Assembly (NCBI RefSeq): GCF_037975245.1
Contig: NC_092572.1
Location: forward strand, 3,075,501-3,139,500
Origin: Apostichopus japonicus
Lineage: Eukaryota; Echinodermata; Holothuroidea; Aspidochirotida; Stichopodidae
Direction: 5' to 3'
Length of the DNA stretch: 64,000 nucleotides
The translations under genes were made by a program, and so were the position numbers. Positions within the stretch are counted from its first letter, which is position 1; each line of letters begins with the position of its first letter. Below are positions 60,301 through 64,000 of the stretch, in pieces. A model generated the notes under the pieces. It saw only the letters and a list, made by a program, of their open reading frames with translations. It searched no databases and was not told the DNA's origin.

Positions 60301-62052
60301 TCAGCTCCTAACCTGTCAACCTCAGACCAAGGCAAAATATTGCAGTACCCTCCCTTCTCACAGTCACGTAGCTCACGAAGCGGATGTGTATATCCTCTGG
60401 TATGGCGTGAGCACTGACACATTCAATGTAAATATCGACACCTGTTGTGATGGCGGGGGTTACGACTTCGATACCCGACATTCAAGGATAAACTTTATCA
60501 TTTTTTCGCAGCTCATTTGAAGAAAATACGAATTACTGTGCTTCTTTGTCCTTATGAAAAAACCAACTCAGATGATGGGAGTTGAATATAACAAAATATA
60601 GATATATTTTTTTACCCCTGCCTCCCCCCCCCCCCCCCCTTGGCGACGCCACCGCTCTACAGACACATTCTTGTGATGTTTTTCCATCAACTGATATGAA
60701 AAGTATTGTTTAACACACACTAGATGCAGTGTTATTATTCCTTCACCCTTAGGTTACAGAAATAAAAAAGGAACTAAAAGAGCTCCACAAGAAAAGTAAG
60801 TAGTTTTAATGAGTAACTTAGGGCATATTGACCCTTTGTTGTACTAGTGTAATCAGCTATGTTACTTGCTTCTGTATCTCATACATTGGTAATCTTACTG
60901 TATTATCAGACTATCATAAGCAATGTAGAATAGCTTTTGTACTATCATGAGTTGTTTATAGAATGTATGTTTACATCACTGCTTATTGAAAGTTTAACCT
61001 AATACTTCAAAGTTAACAATTACTATGCATAGCTGTTGTTGTCAGTTTTTCAAACCTAACCATTTCACTAAAACCTGCAATCTGGGTAATTTGGGGGCAG
61101 TCCTCTCCATAAGCATCCTCAATCATACCCCTCTGATTGTGTGTTTAGTAGTTTGAAAGTCATTCAGAATGTGTGTATTTTTGTTACTGGGATGACATTC
61201 CCATCTGCTCAATTCAACTTCTGAAGCTCTTGTTAGAGATTTTATTCTATATATGTTTTCTAGCTATGAAGCATGTAAAGGAAATGACAGTGGCAGTGTG
61301 GGAAAACAGAGGTCTTAACAAACTACTAGAGGAAAAGCAAGATCAGCCTCAGGTGGGTACAGTAATTTAACAAGTACTAAAGAATTCTATGAATTATTTG
61401 AATGAACATGCTAAGGAATCATGGCTAGTGTCAACATTCTCTATTGAGTTTTTCTTTTGCTTGCTGTACATTATACATCATGAGCTCTGAAGATTTTGAT
61501 GTTGTTTCTGAGTGAAAAGAAGTAGCCTAAATTATATAAAAAAATTACGTGAGCCAGAAGTTTGTCTTTACATGTTTTTGTTTGGTTGTGACTTGAGAAC
61601 AGGAAGAAAGGAAGAGCAGTAATCAAAACAACAATAATAATTATTTTAAATCCTTAAAAGTGACAATAAATAAAAACAAGTATGAATCATTGCTCTCTGT
61701 CTCAGTCTAGCTTGTACAGATATGTTATAAATAAATAAACATCTTCATAAGCAAGTTGTCAGATCCGAGAAATCTACAATAACTTGTCCTCTAAGAACAG
61801 CTATCAAGACAGCTACTGCAAGGTAACCACCTAAACTGTTTCATTACATAATACCTAATTCATTACACAGCAAGGATCATTATCAAAGGTTTCTGTTCGT
61901 AATTTCAAATAGGATTTGGAATGGTAAATAAACAAAAAAAAATATATGCTATGTACACTTCTTTCCAATTTTCTCCCCTCCAGAAAATAAGTGATTTGAA
62001 TCAAGCCTCCTGTGAGCATCAGTTTAAGGAGGAGCCTCAGGGAATTCTTGAG
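39316..62052 (+). CDS. Gene span: Ig V / HYR-like type I transmembrane protein, 12 exons, 3' end missing
   Basis: Twelve exons were deduced from splice signals, phase and domain content: 39316-39380, 44090-44422, 48281-48511, 49040-49285, 51192-51437, 52062-52211, 57171-57235, 57928-57958, 58694-58767, 60753-60795, 61264-61352, 61984-62052. From the ATG at 39,332 they give 542 uninterrupted codons. Order: signal peptide, one Ig V-type domain, three HYR-like modules, one transmembrane helix, and a ~125-residue tail. The tail is lysine/glutamate/leucine-rich, predicted helical, and has no tyrosine. Extracellular exons are all phase 1-1, which permits module shuffling. The protein should sit in the plasma membrane and bind an extracellular ligand or neighbouring cell; an immune receptor is plausible but is inference. 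No stop was found, so the last exon(s) are probably beyond the window. Introns hold many mobile elements. Confidence 0.75.
39565..39712 (+). repeat. Duplicated intron segment, copy 1
   Basis: The words CACAATGTGGCAGTC, GAACAACATTGTTGTGCAAT, GTGATCAATATAAT and GTAGTTCACTTTG occur here and, in the same order, at 44,519-44,682 after exon 2. This indicates that the block around the Ig exon was once tandemly duplicated. Confidence 0.8.
39957..40140 (+). repeat. 5' LTR of the Ty3/Gypsy-like element
   Basis: TGTGGTGTTATTG...GTGCTACA, 184 bp. It holds a TATATA box (40,046-40,051), a TGTTGTTTAAA word (40,079-40,089) and an ATTAAA polyadenylation signal (40,094-40,099). Confidence 0.9.
40079..40152 (+). 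promoter_or_regulatory. Putative transcription start and self-priming site of the LTR element
   Basis: TGTTGTTTAAA at 40,079-40,089 lies about 33 bp after the TATATA box, where transcription would start. Its exact 11-base reverse complement TTTAAACAACA begins two bases after the LTR (40,142-40,152), where the primer-binding site is expected. In the Tf1/sushi group the first 11 bases of the RNA fold back onto such a site to prime reverse transcription. The role here is inference from position and complementarity. Confidence 0.6.
40155..41123 (+). pseudogene. gag-like region of the LTR element
   Basis: A 322-codon frame starts 14 bases after the LTR. The first ~200 residues resemble retrotransposon capsid (for example LNEYLQTLKALAKECDF). 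They are followed by two CX2CX4HX4C zinc knuckles near 40,799-40,840 and 40,860-40,901, which bind nucleic acid. A protease-like segment begins near 41,000, but its active-site region is not recognisable in this frame, and the frame ends shortly after, consistent with a decayed gag-pro junction. Confidence 0.8.
41072..41960 (+). pseudogene. Protease/reverse-transcriptase region of the LTR element, frameshifted
   Basis: The frame from 41,072 carries a DVLLGLDF block of the retroelement protease C-terminus, then the reverse-transcriptase start (EGIIEPSNSPW, KRLVIDY). It is interrupted by a stop at 41,665. The following domain segments alternate between frames: DLRNAYHQ near 41,705, LPFGITNG near 41,803, and the catalytic YLDD at 41,891-41,902. 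At least two frame changes are needed across the domain, so it cannot be translated as it stands. Confidence 0.8.
41961..43100 (+). pseudogene. RNase H and integrase N-terminal half of the LTR element
   Basis: The 379-codon frame covers the reverse-transcriptase thumb, an RNase H with the TDAS block (near 42,322) and ALAIIEAVSHW. An integrase H-H-C-C zinc finger follows (about 42,710-42,830), then the first two catalytic aspartates, NVDFKG (42,906) and HSDRG (43,080). The frame breaks just after the second aspartate at a G-rich run. The spacing of aspartates fits retroviral-type integrases. Confidence 0.8.
43097..43708 (+). pseudogene. Integrase C-terminal half of the LTR element
   Basis: Continues the integrase in another frame: TTSYNPQGNGQTDRYNG, then PHERFLKF and a C-terminal segment ending SLRHLAPVG. 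The position normally held by the third catalytic residue (E in GQxER) is D (43,187-43,189). The tail after about residue 160 is low in recognisable features and lacks an obvious chromodomain. Confidence 0.8.
43817..44000 (+). repeat. 3' LTR of the Ty3/Gypsy-like element
   Basis: Same 184-bp length as the 5' LTR, differing at about seven positions, and ending TTAGTACTACA before the CATAC duplication. No clear polypurine tract precedes it. Confidence 0.9.
44090..44422 (+). CDS. Exon 2: signal peptide end and Ig V-type domain
   Basis: The acceptor TTATTTCTCCATCATGCAG and donor CCAAAG|GTTTGT bound 333 bp with phase 1 at both ends. It completes the signal peptide (SFVQAQEF) and encodes one Ig domain. 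Hallmarks are the B-strand cysteine (DATIEC), the C-strand tryptophan (YLKWE), the DGARYY motif, and the F-strand cysteine. Two more cysteines lie in the middle (HTDC, INC) and could form a second disulfide. NCT and NGS are potential N-glycosylation sites. One exon encoding one complete domain is typical of cell-surface receptors. Confidence 0.85.
44519..44682 (+). repeat. Duplicated intron segment, copy 2
   Basis: Partner of 39,565-39,712, shortly after the Ig exon. The copies differ by scattered substitutions and small indels. Confidence 0.8.
45508..46739. mobile_element. PIF/Harbinger deletion derivative, 1.23 kb
   Basis: The ends are AAGCCCAGTCACATCTCACC and the inverse of AGGCCCAGTCACATCTCACC, a terminal inverted repeat of about 27 bp with one mismatch near the outer edge. 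They are flanked by the 3-bp duplication TAA (45,505-45,507 and 46,740-46,742), matching the TWA preference of PIF/Harbinger. The interior is packed with AACGGA words on the left and TCCGTT words on the right, so the arms partly pair. A transposase remnant at 46,155-46,400 supports the family. Confidence 0.85.
46155..46400 (+). pseudogene. N-terminal remnant of a Harbinger transposase
   Basis: The frame encodes a basic stretch (KKRRKRRARRKCW) followed by GLYDQLMQELRMED, then in a shifted frame FINFMRMPPDFEALRR. This is the usual start of Harbinger nuclease-type transposases, which carry an arginine-rich segment, a YDxLxxELRxED block and an MPP block. The rest of the protein, including the catalytic DDE residues, is gone. 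Confidence 0.7.
47356..47480 (+). repeat. Tandem intron-duplication unit, copy 1 (before exon 3)
   Basis: GATCTTGTTGGA, ATTGTCCAAGTGAG, ATTTCAGTT and AACAGAAGTAAG recur before exons 4 (48,641-48,760) and 5 (50,823-50,935). The three HYR-like exons were therefore multiplied together with flanking intron. Confidence 0.8.
47941..48170 (+). mobile_element. SINE-like element
   Basis: Begins CACTCAGGGGTTAAATGGGTACCTGTGAGG and ends with CTGGAAAGCGCTTTGAGACAG...AAGTGCTATGAAATATC. This resembles the 3' tail common to many animal SINEs and L2-type LINEs. It is absent from the equivalent position before exons 4 and 5, so it inserted after or was lost from the duplication. Clear tRNA-type promoter boxes were not identified. 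Confidence 0.55.
48281..48511 (+). CDS. Exon 3: HYR-like module 1
   Basis: 231 bp, acceptor TTTCTTTTCTTGCTCTTAG, donor AACA|A + GTTAGT, phase 1-1. The module has an N-terminal stretch rich in Ser/Pro, then the conserved core VCEDDVDGNLPVVCY...SGIIVDREYETIQCNCTD. The core follows the hyalin-repeat (HYR) pattern of an acidic D-DG start, CxPxSG, and a T-x-x-C-x-C/A-T-D-S segment near the end. HYR domains are Ig-fold modules used in adhesion, common in echinoderm proteins. It has four cysteines, more than a typical HYR, and is 5 codons shorter than its two sister exons. Confidence 0.8.
48641..48760 (+). repeat. Tandem intron-duplication unit, copy 2 (intron 3)
   Basis: Follows exon 3 in the order GAACATCCCTTGAAGTAC, GTTGGAATATTGTCAAAG, AGTGAGCACATTAGGC. 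It matches intron 4 after its inserted element. Confidence 0.85.
49040..49285 (+). CDS. Exon 4: HYR-like module 2
   Basis: 246 bp (82 codons), acceptor CTGCTCTGTTGTTGCTTTAG, donor ACAA|GTTAGT, phase 1-1. The N-terminal half (SSPPSIETHHIESVSSYNMG) is shared with exon 5 and differs from exon 3. The core VCEDDVDGNLPVVCY and the Cys-x-Cys pair are kept; the last segment reads IQCHCTDTDG, with His in place of Asn, which removes a glycosylation site present in the other two copies. Confidence 0.8.
49406..50769. mobile_element. 1.36-kb inverted-repeat element in intron 4
   Basis: Left end TTACCGAAATCCCAGATCTGG. The right end CCAGATCTGGGATTTTGGTAA is its inverse with one mismatch. Subterminal CCAGATATAACTGGATATG and TTTTATCTGGCC words recur on both sides. 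Paralogous intron 3 lacks the element, giving an empty site (GAACATCCCTTGAAG versus GAACAATATAC-element-AATATCCCTTGAAG) and suggesting a short AATAT-type target duplication. No transposase was recognised. Confidence 0.8.
50823..50935 (+). repeat. Tandem intron-duplication unit, copy 3 (intron 4)
   Basis: GATCTTGTTGGAATATTGTC, AGTGAGCACATGAGGCC and TTTCAGTTCCAAACAGAAG match copies 1 and 2. Confidence 0.85.
51192..51437 (+). CDS. Exon 5: HYR-like module 3
   Basis: 246 bp, acceptor TTTGTGGTTGCTTTAG, donor ACAA|GTTAGT, phase 1-1. It is very similar to exon 4 throughout. In the core it carries the same SGIIVDREYETIQCNCTDSDG wording as exon 3, so exon 5 combines an exon-4-like first half with an exon-3-like second half. 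The module probably folds as an Ig-like beta sandwich next to the membrane. Confidence 0.8.
51438..52061 (+). other. Intron 5
   Basis: About 620 bp with no element or additional module recognised. Confidence 0.6.
52062..52211 (+). CDS. Exon 6: transmembrane segment and start of the tail
   Basis: 150 bp, acceptor CCTTTTTTTCATATTCACAG, phase 1 at the start. It encodes a short juxtamembrane part with three tryptophans (THWVHPGWWM), a hydrophobic helix from about ASISLLVVN to VVLIWICL, then a basic stop-transfer sequence (CKNLKKSE). The end offers two readings: a GC-AG type donor, GAAG|GCAAGT, which keeps phase 1 and joins exon 7 in frame, or read-through to TGA at 52,217, giving a protein with a tail of about 18 residues. 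Both could occur by alternative splicing. Confidence 0.8.
52168..52340 (+). repeat. Tandem duplication of the exon 6 end and its splice donor
   Basis: GTGCAAGAATCTCAAAAAG...ACTGTGGACATG with a donor at 52,168-52,253 is repeated at 52,254-52,340 as GTACAAGCATCTGAAAAAAG...ACTGTGGACATG, unit about 86 bp. The first copy has GCAAGT at the donor, the second GTAAGT. Confidence 0.85.
52341..57170 (+). other. Remainder of intron 6
   Basis: Contains GGTCAAAAGTCATT words, a large minisatellite, and two open stretches (55,126-55,223; 56,477-56,626) whose splice phases do not fit the neighbouring exons. Confidence 0.55.
53036..54880. repeat. Minisatellite, about twenty ~90-bp units, in intron 6
   Basis: Tandem units contain GAACTAATGTAAACAAGGG, ATACTTGATGGAGAATTATG, TTGTAAATATGCTC and GGAATTGGTTGGGTGGGGGC. 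Units at about 54,180-54,720 are nearly identical, while those at the left are more diverged and vary in length, so homogenisation is strongest on the right. Open frames on both strands are repeat artefacts. Confidence 0.95.
57171..57235 (+). CDS. Exon 7: cytoplasmic tail
   Basis: 65 bp, acceptor TTTTCTTTAAACACACAG, donor GATCTG|GTCAGT, phase 1 in and phase 0 out. It is the only open stretch found in intron 6 whose phases connect exon 6 to exon 8. Encodes AHLEEMTPIQSGTKDKQISDL, polar and probably helical. Confidence 0.6.
57928..57958 (+). CDS. Exon 8: cytoplasmic microexon
   Basis: 31 bp, acceptor CTTCTTTTCTCCATGCTTAG, strong donor GAT|GTAAGT, phase 0 in and 1 out. Encodes EDKIDPLKER plus one base. 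Confidence 0.6.
58694..58767 (+). CDS. Exon 9: cytoplasmic coiled-coil-like segment
   Basis: 74 bp, acceptor TATTTCTTTTGAACAG, donor CTG|GTAGGT, phase 1 in and 0 out. Encodes an amphipathic helix (SEVQAMLLKGLQELHEML) with leucines at heptad-like spacing. Confidence 0.65.
58949..59330. repeat. Palindromic tandem repeat in intron 9
   Basis: Two and a half copies of a ~106-bp unit containing CGAGATGGTAGTAAGTGTGC, AACTCGTCAATTTGCAGAAA, TGACGAGATCCGTTATCTCG and TCAATTTTCTGAATTTTGTC. The left edge has the same words inverted (TTGCAATGACAAAATTCAG), and the right edge ends CTCGTCAATGCAA, so the block has inverted termini and may be a MITE. Confidence 0.8.
59331..60752. other. Rest of intron 9, probable degenerate mobile element
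   Basis: Between about 59,575 and 60,655 the sequence has CCAGGGGACGGGCCGAGGGT, GGGGGGCTGAGCCCCCCAAG, CGCCGCCACTGCCCC and GGCGACGCCACCGC words often found near ends of animal DNA transposons and SINEs, and a 16-C run at 60,624-60,639. A 97-codon open frame at 60,018-60,311 has no recognised domain. Confidence 0.4.
60753..60795 (+). CDS. Exon 10: cytoplasmic helical segment
   Basis: 43 bp, acceptor TTATTCCTTCACCCTTAG, strong donor AAAA|GTAAGT, phase 0 in and 1 out. Encodes VTEIKKELKELHKK, strongly helix-forming and charged. Confidence 0.65.
61264..61352 (+). CDS. Exon 11: cytoplasmic segment
   Basis: 89 bp, acceptor TATATATGTTTTCTAG, donor CCTCAG|GTGGGT, phase 1 in and 0 out. Encodes MKHVKEMTVAVWENRGLNK, then LLEEKQDQPQ, helical and charged. 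Confidence 0.65.
61984..62052 (+). CDS. Exon 12: cytoplasmic segment, last exon seen
   Basis: 69 bp, acceptor CAATTTTCTCCCCTCCAG, donor CTTGAG|GTACAT, phase 0-0. Encodes KISDLNQASCEHQFKEEPQG plus ILE. No stop is included. No convincing next exon was found before the window end. Confidence 0.6.
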
Positions 62053-62339
62053 GTACATCTTTCCTAATAGATTTCCTGTTCCATCTCTTATGTGTAGATC
62101 AAGTTCGTAAGTTCTTCAAGTTCGTAACATTTATATTTGTTCATAAACAGAATAATACTGAAAATAAGAACAAAATAATGTCAGAATGTAAGGAATGTGT
62201 AATTAAATATACACTTTGGTAAAGATTGAAGATGGATGGTTTGTCTGAGATACTTTTAAAGTAACTATTCTTAGCGCAGTTCAAGCTATTAACAGGTGAT
62301 ATACACTCGAGGTGGTTAGGCCATTCGCTTAGCACAGTG

Positions 62340-62640
62340 CTTACTAGGTAGGATGTCATATTTTGGAACTTTGTAAATATTTTTTCTTTTTCTGTCCGCA
62401 AAACTCCAGAGGTGATTTGGTAAATACAAAAGGATACATAAGAGCCTCATTTTTACAATAAGAGCAAAAAGGAAATAGAAAATTGACAACAATAATTGTT
62501 TCTATCATATACTTGATTGCCGATTTCGTACAAATGGGATATTTTCTCCCTTTCAAATAATCGGAATTGGCCCGAATATGAATAAAATAATCGGTAATCG
62601 GTATTTTCTATTAAAGCATAATCGTTTGAACACTAGTATG
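62340..62640 (-). repeat. Dispersed repeat family B, copy 2
   Basis: Reverse-complement partner of 10,890-11,200. Confidence 0.7.
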
Positions 62641-62644
62641 AAGG

Positions 62645-63180
62645 TGTATAACATGGAGTTCAAGAAGCCTATTGATTTTGGTGGAGGTGAAAGGTCATAT
62701 GGGGACAACAGATCAAATCGTGAAAGCCTTGAAAACATGATATTGCAGGAAGGGAACCTTGGACAGATCTCATATATGGTTTGTAGATGTACATAGTGAA
62801 AGTGAAGGAGCCTATAATTGCTTTTGCTGGAGGTCAAAGGTCATTTGAAGTCATGAAATGCCAAACATTAACTTCTCTACCCTCTTACCCAGTCTCTCTA
62901 CTCTAACACAAATTCCAAACATAATATCGCAAGGGAAGCTTGGACAGATCCAATACAATCTTTGGTATGTAATTGTACCACATTGCATATAAGCCCATGT
63001 TGTGGGCTGAGCTCAATAGTCGTTTGAGATCACCAGTGGTCAAATTGCGAAACCATGTTTTACACAATATTTCAACAAGGACAGATGTCATATTTATTTT
63101 TTTGATGTATCTATCACATTTAGTGCAAGAAGCCTGCTGTTGAGGTCAATGGTCATTTCAGGACAGCCTGTGTCATTGCA
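62645..63180. repeat. Degenerate tandem repeat with GGTCAAAGGTCA words
   Basis: Phrases such as CTTGGACAGATC, GGTCAAAGGTCATTTGA, ATATTGCA-GG-AAG and AATGGTCATTTCAGG recur about every 150-200 bp in two to three diverged units. Related words occur at 44,998, 45,405, 46,917 and 52,495 in the introns of the gene. Confidence 0.55.
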
Positions 63181-63660
63181 AATTTATTGTTTGTCACATC
63201 ACACTGCTTTTAACTGTATTATTAAGATCAAGTTTATTGTACATCATCACTATACATTACTTCAGATTCATGAAGAAAACTGCTCATGTTACATCATCAA
63301 CACCATGATGCACTTTTTGCATTCTGTTTTTTTTTTTTGGTACTTGTAACCTGGTCCCGAGCAGATGCACAGACTACATTTGCCTAGTTATGCCCCTTTC
63401 TGAGGAATTTTGATCAGTGCCCTACCATATATGTGGCCATTTTGTCAATTGCAATCTGATTGGCTGGTAATTTGGAACCCCAAATGTTGCAAACAAAGCC
63501 ATTTGTAACCTGTTAATATCGTTTCTCAAACGGGGTGTACTTTAGTTTGATTTTGAAACAATAACTGTTTTTAGACCGACTGCAGTGACTGACCAAGTAA
63601 TGTTTCATAAAGGGACAATTTGCTTTCAAATATGTGTGTCGATGGTAATTATGGGTGTCA
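63181..63660. other. Unannotated stretch
   Basis: Nothing recognised. Possibly intron of the receptor gene. Confidence 0.4.
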
Positions 63661-63664
63661 ATGG

Positions 63665-64000
63665 GAATTTACTCTCTTGGATCGAGAATTGACTTGGTAA
63701 TAGGGAACAGAGGGATATAATTAAAGGCTGTGCTTCTTCTTGGCAGGACGTTACTAGTGGGGTTCCACAAGGGTCTGTATTGGGTCCCTTGTTGTTTGTT
63801 GCCTATATAAATGACATCGACAGAGATATTTTGTGTACAGCCTAGAAATTGGCTGATGACACCAAATTGTACTCTGAGGTCTCTTCCAAAAGCGATTCTG
63901 ATAAGTTTCAAACGGATTTGGATACGGTTTTTCCTGGTCTCAGGGGTGGCAAATGCTTTTTAATATTGATAAATGCAAGGTAATGCACATTGGTAGTAGT
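63665..64000 (+). pseudogene. CR1/L2-like LINE reverse transcriptase, degenerate, runs off the window
   Basis: The plus-strand translation shows the blocks VTSGVPQGSVLGPLLFVAYIND (63,750-63,815) and LADDTKLY, then in a shifted frame FNIDKCKVMHIG. These are palm motifs of non-LTR retrotransposon reverse transcriptase, with the catalytic ADD present. In-frame stops (after WIEN near 63,690 and before KLADD near 63,843) and a frameshift near 63,945 show that it is dead. Confidence 0.8.

Noticed and set aside
62751-62796. Candidate terminal exon after ATATTGCAG with an early stop
   Set aside because: It falls in a degenerate tandem repeat whose next unit carries the same words without the acceptor, so a real last exon is unlikely.

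Overview
This window is eukaryotic genomic DNA: AT-rich, with short coding exons bounded by GT-AG introns and a very high load of transposable elements. An invertebrate deuterostome, most likely an echinoderm, is suggested. The grounds are an immunoglobulin (Ig) V-type domain joined to hyalin-repeat-like (HYR-like) modules, a short TTAGGG-type stretch, and the mixture of hAT, Harbinger, Penelope-like, CR1/L2-like and Ty3/Gypsy-like elements. The dispersed TAGGCCTAGGC-type and TACTGTA/TACAGTA-type words look sea-cucumber-like to me, but the species call is inference.

Layout. 1-18,500 is mostly non-coding, with a minisatellite, a TA microsatellite, degenerate dispersed repeats, local tandem duplications and a small CAG...CTG-ended transposon. 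18,511-18,615 is a possible isolated exon, followed directly by a non-autonomous hAT-like element (18,629-19,990). 20,058-26,974 is one 6.9-kb palindromic element: two ~3.3-kb inverted arms around a 317-bp loop, CAG...CTG ends, and a perfect 8-bp target-site duplication. 27,217-29,122 and 34,907-36,641 are two more foldback elements, the second with a 34-bp perfect hairpin and arrays of ACGT palindromes. Fragments of Penelope-like and CR1/L2-like retroelements lie just upstream of the gene described next.

39,316-62,052 carries the one convincing gene, on the plus strand, read here as 12 exons. These encode a signal peptide, an Ig V-type domain, three tandem HYR-like modules made by exon duplication, a transmembrane exon, and a cytoplasmic tail of at least six short exons with coiled-coil character and no tyrosine. 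Every junction is phase-compatible and the exons give 542 uninterrupted codons; no stop is reached, so the 3' end is probably beyond the window. It looks like a type I membrane receptor or adhesion protein, possibly immune. I cannot match it to a named gene.

The introns of this gene are a catalogue of insertions. Intron 1 holds a complete but frameshifted 4,044-bp Ty3/Gypsy-like element with 184-bp LTRs, a 5-bp target duplication and an apparent self-priming site. Intron 2 holds a PIF/Harbinger deletion derivative that retains the start of its transposase, and a SINE-like copy. Intron 4 holds a 1.36-kb inverted-repeat element whose empty site is still visible in paralogous intron 3. Intron 6 holds a ~1.8-kb minisatellite, and intron 9 a palindromic tandem repeat. 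The window ends inside a degenerate CR1/L2-like reverse transcriptase. No rRNA, tRNA or CRISPR was recognised.
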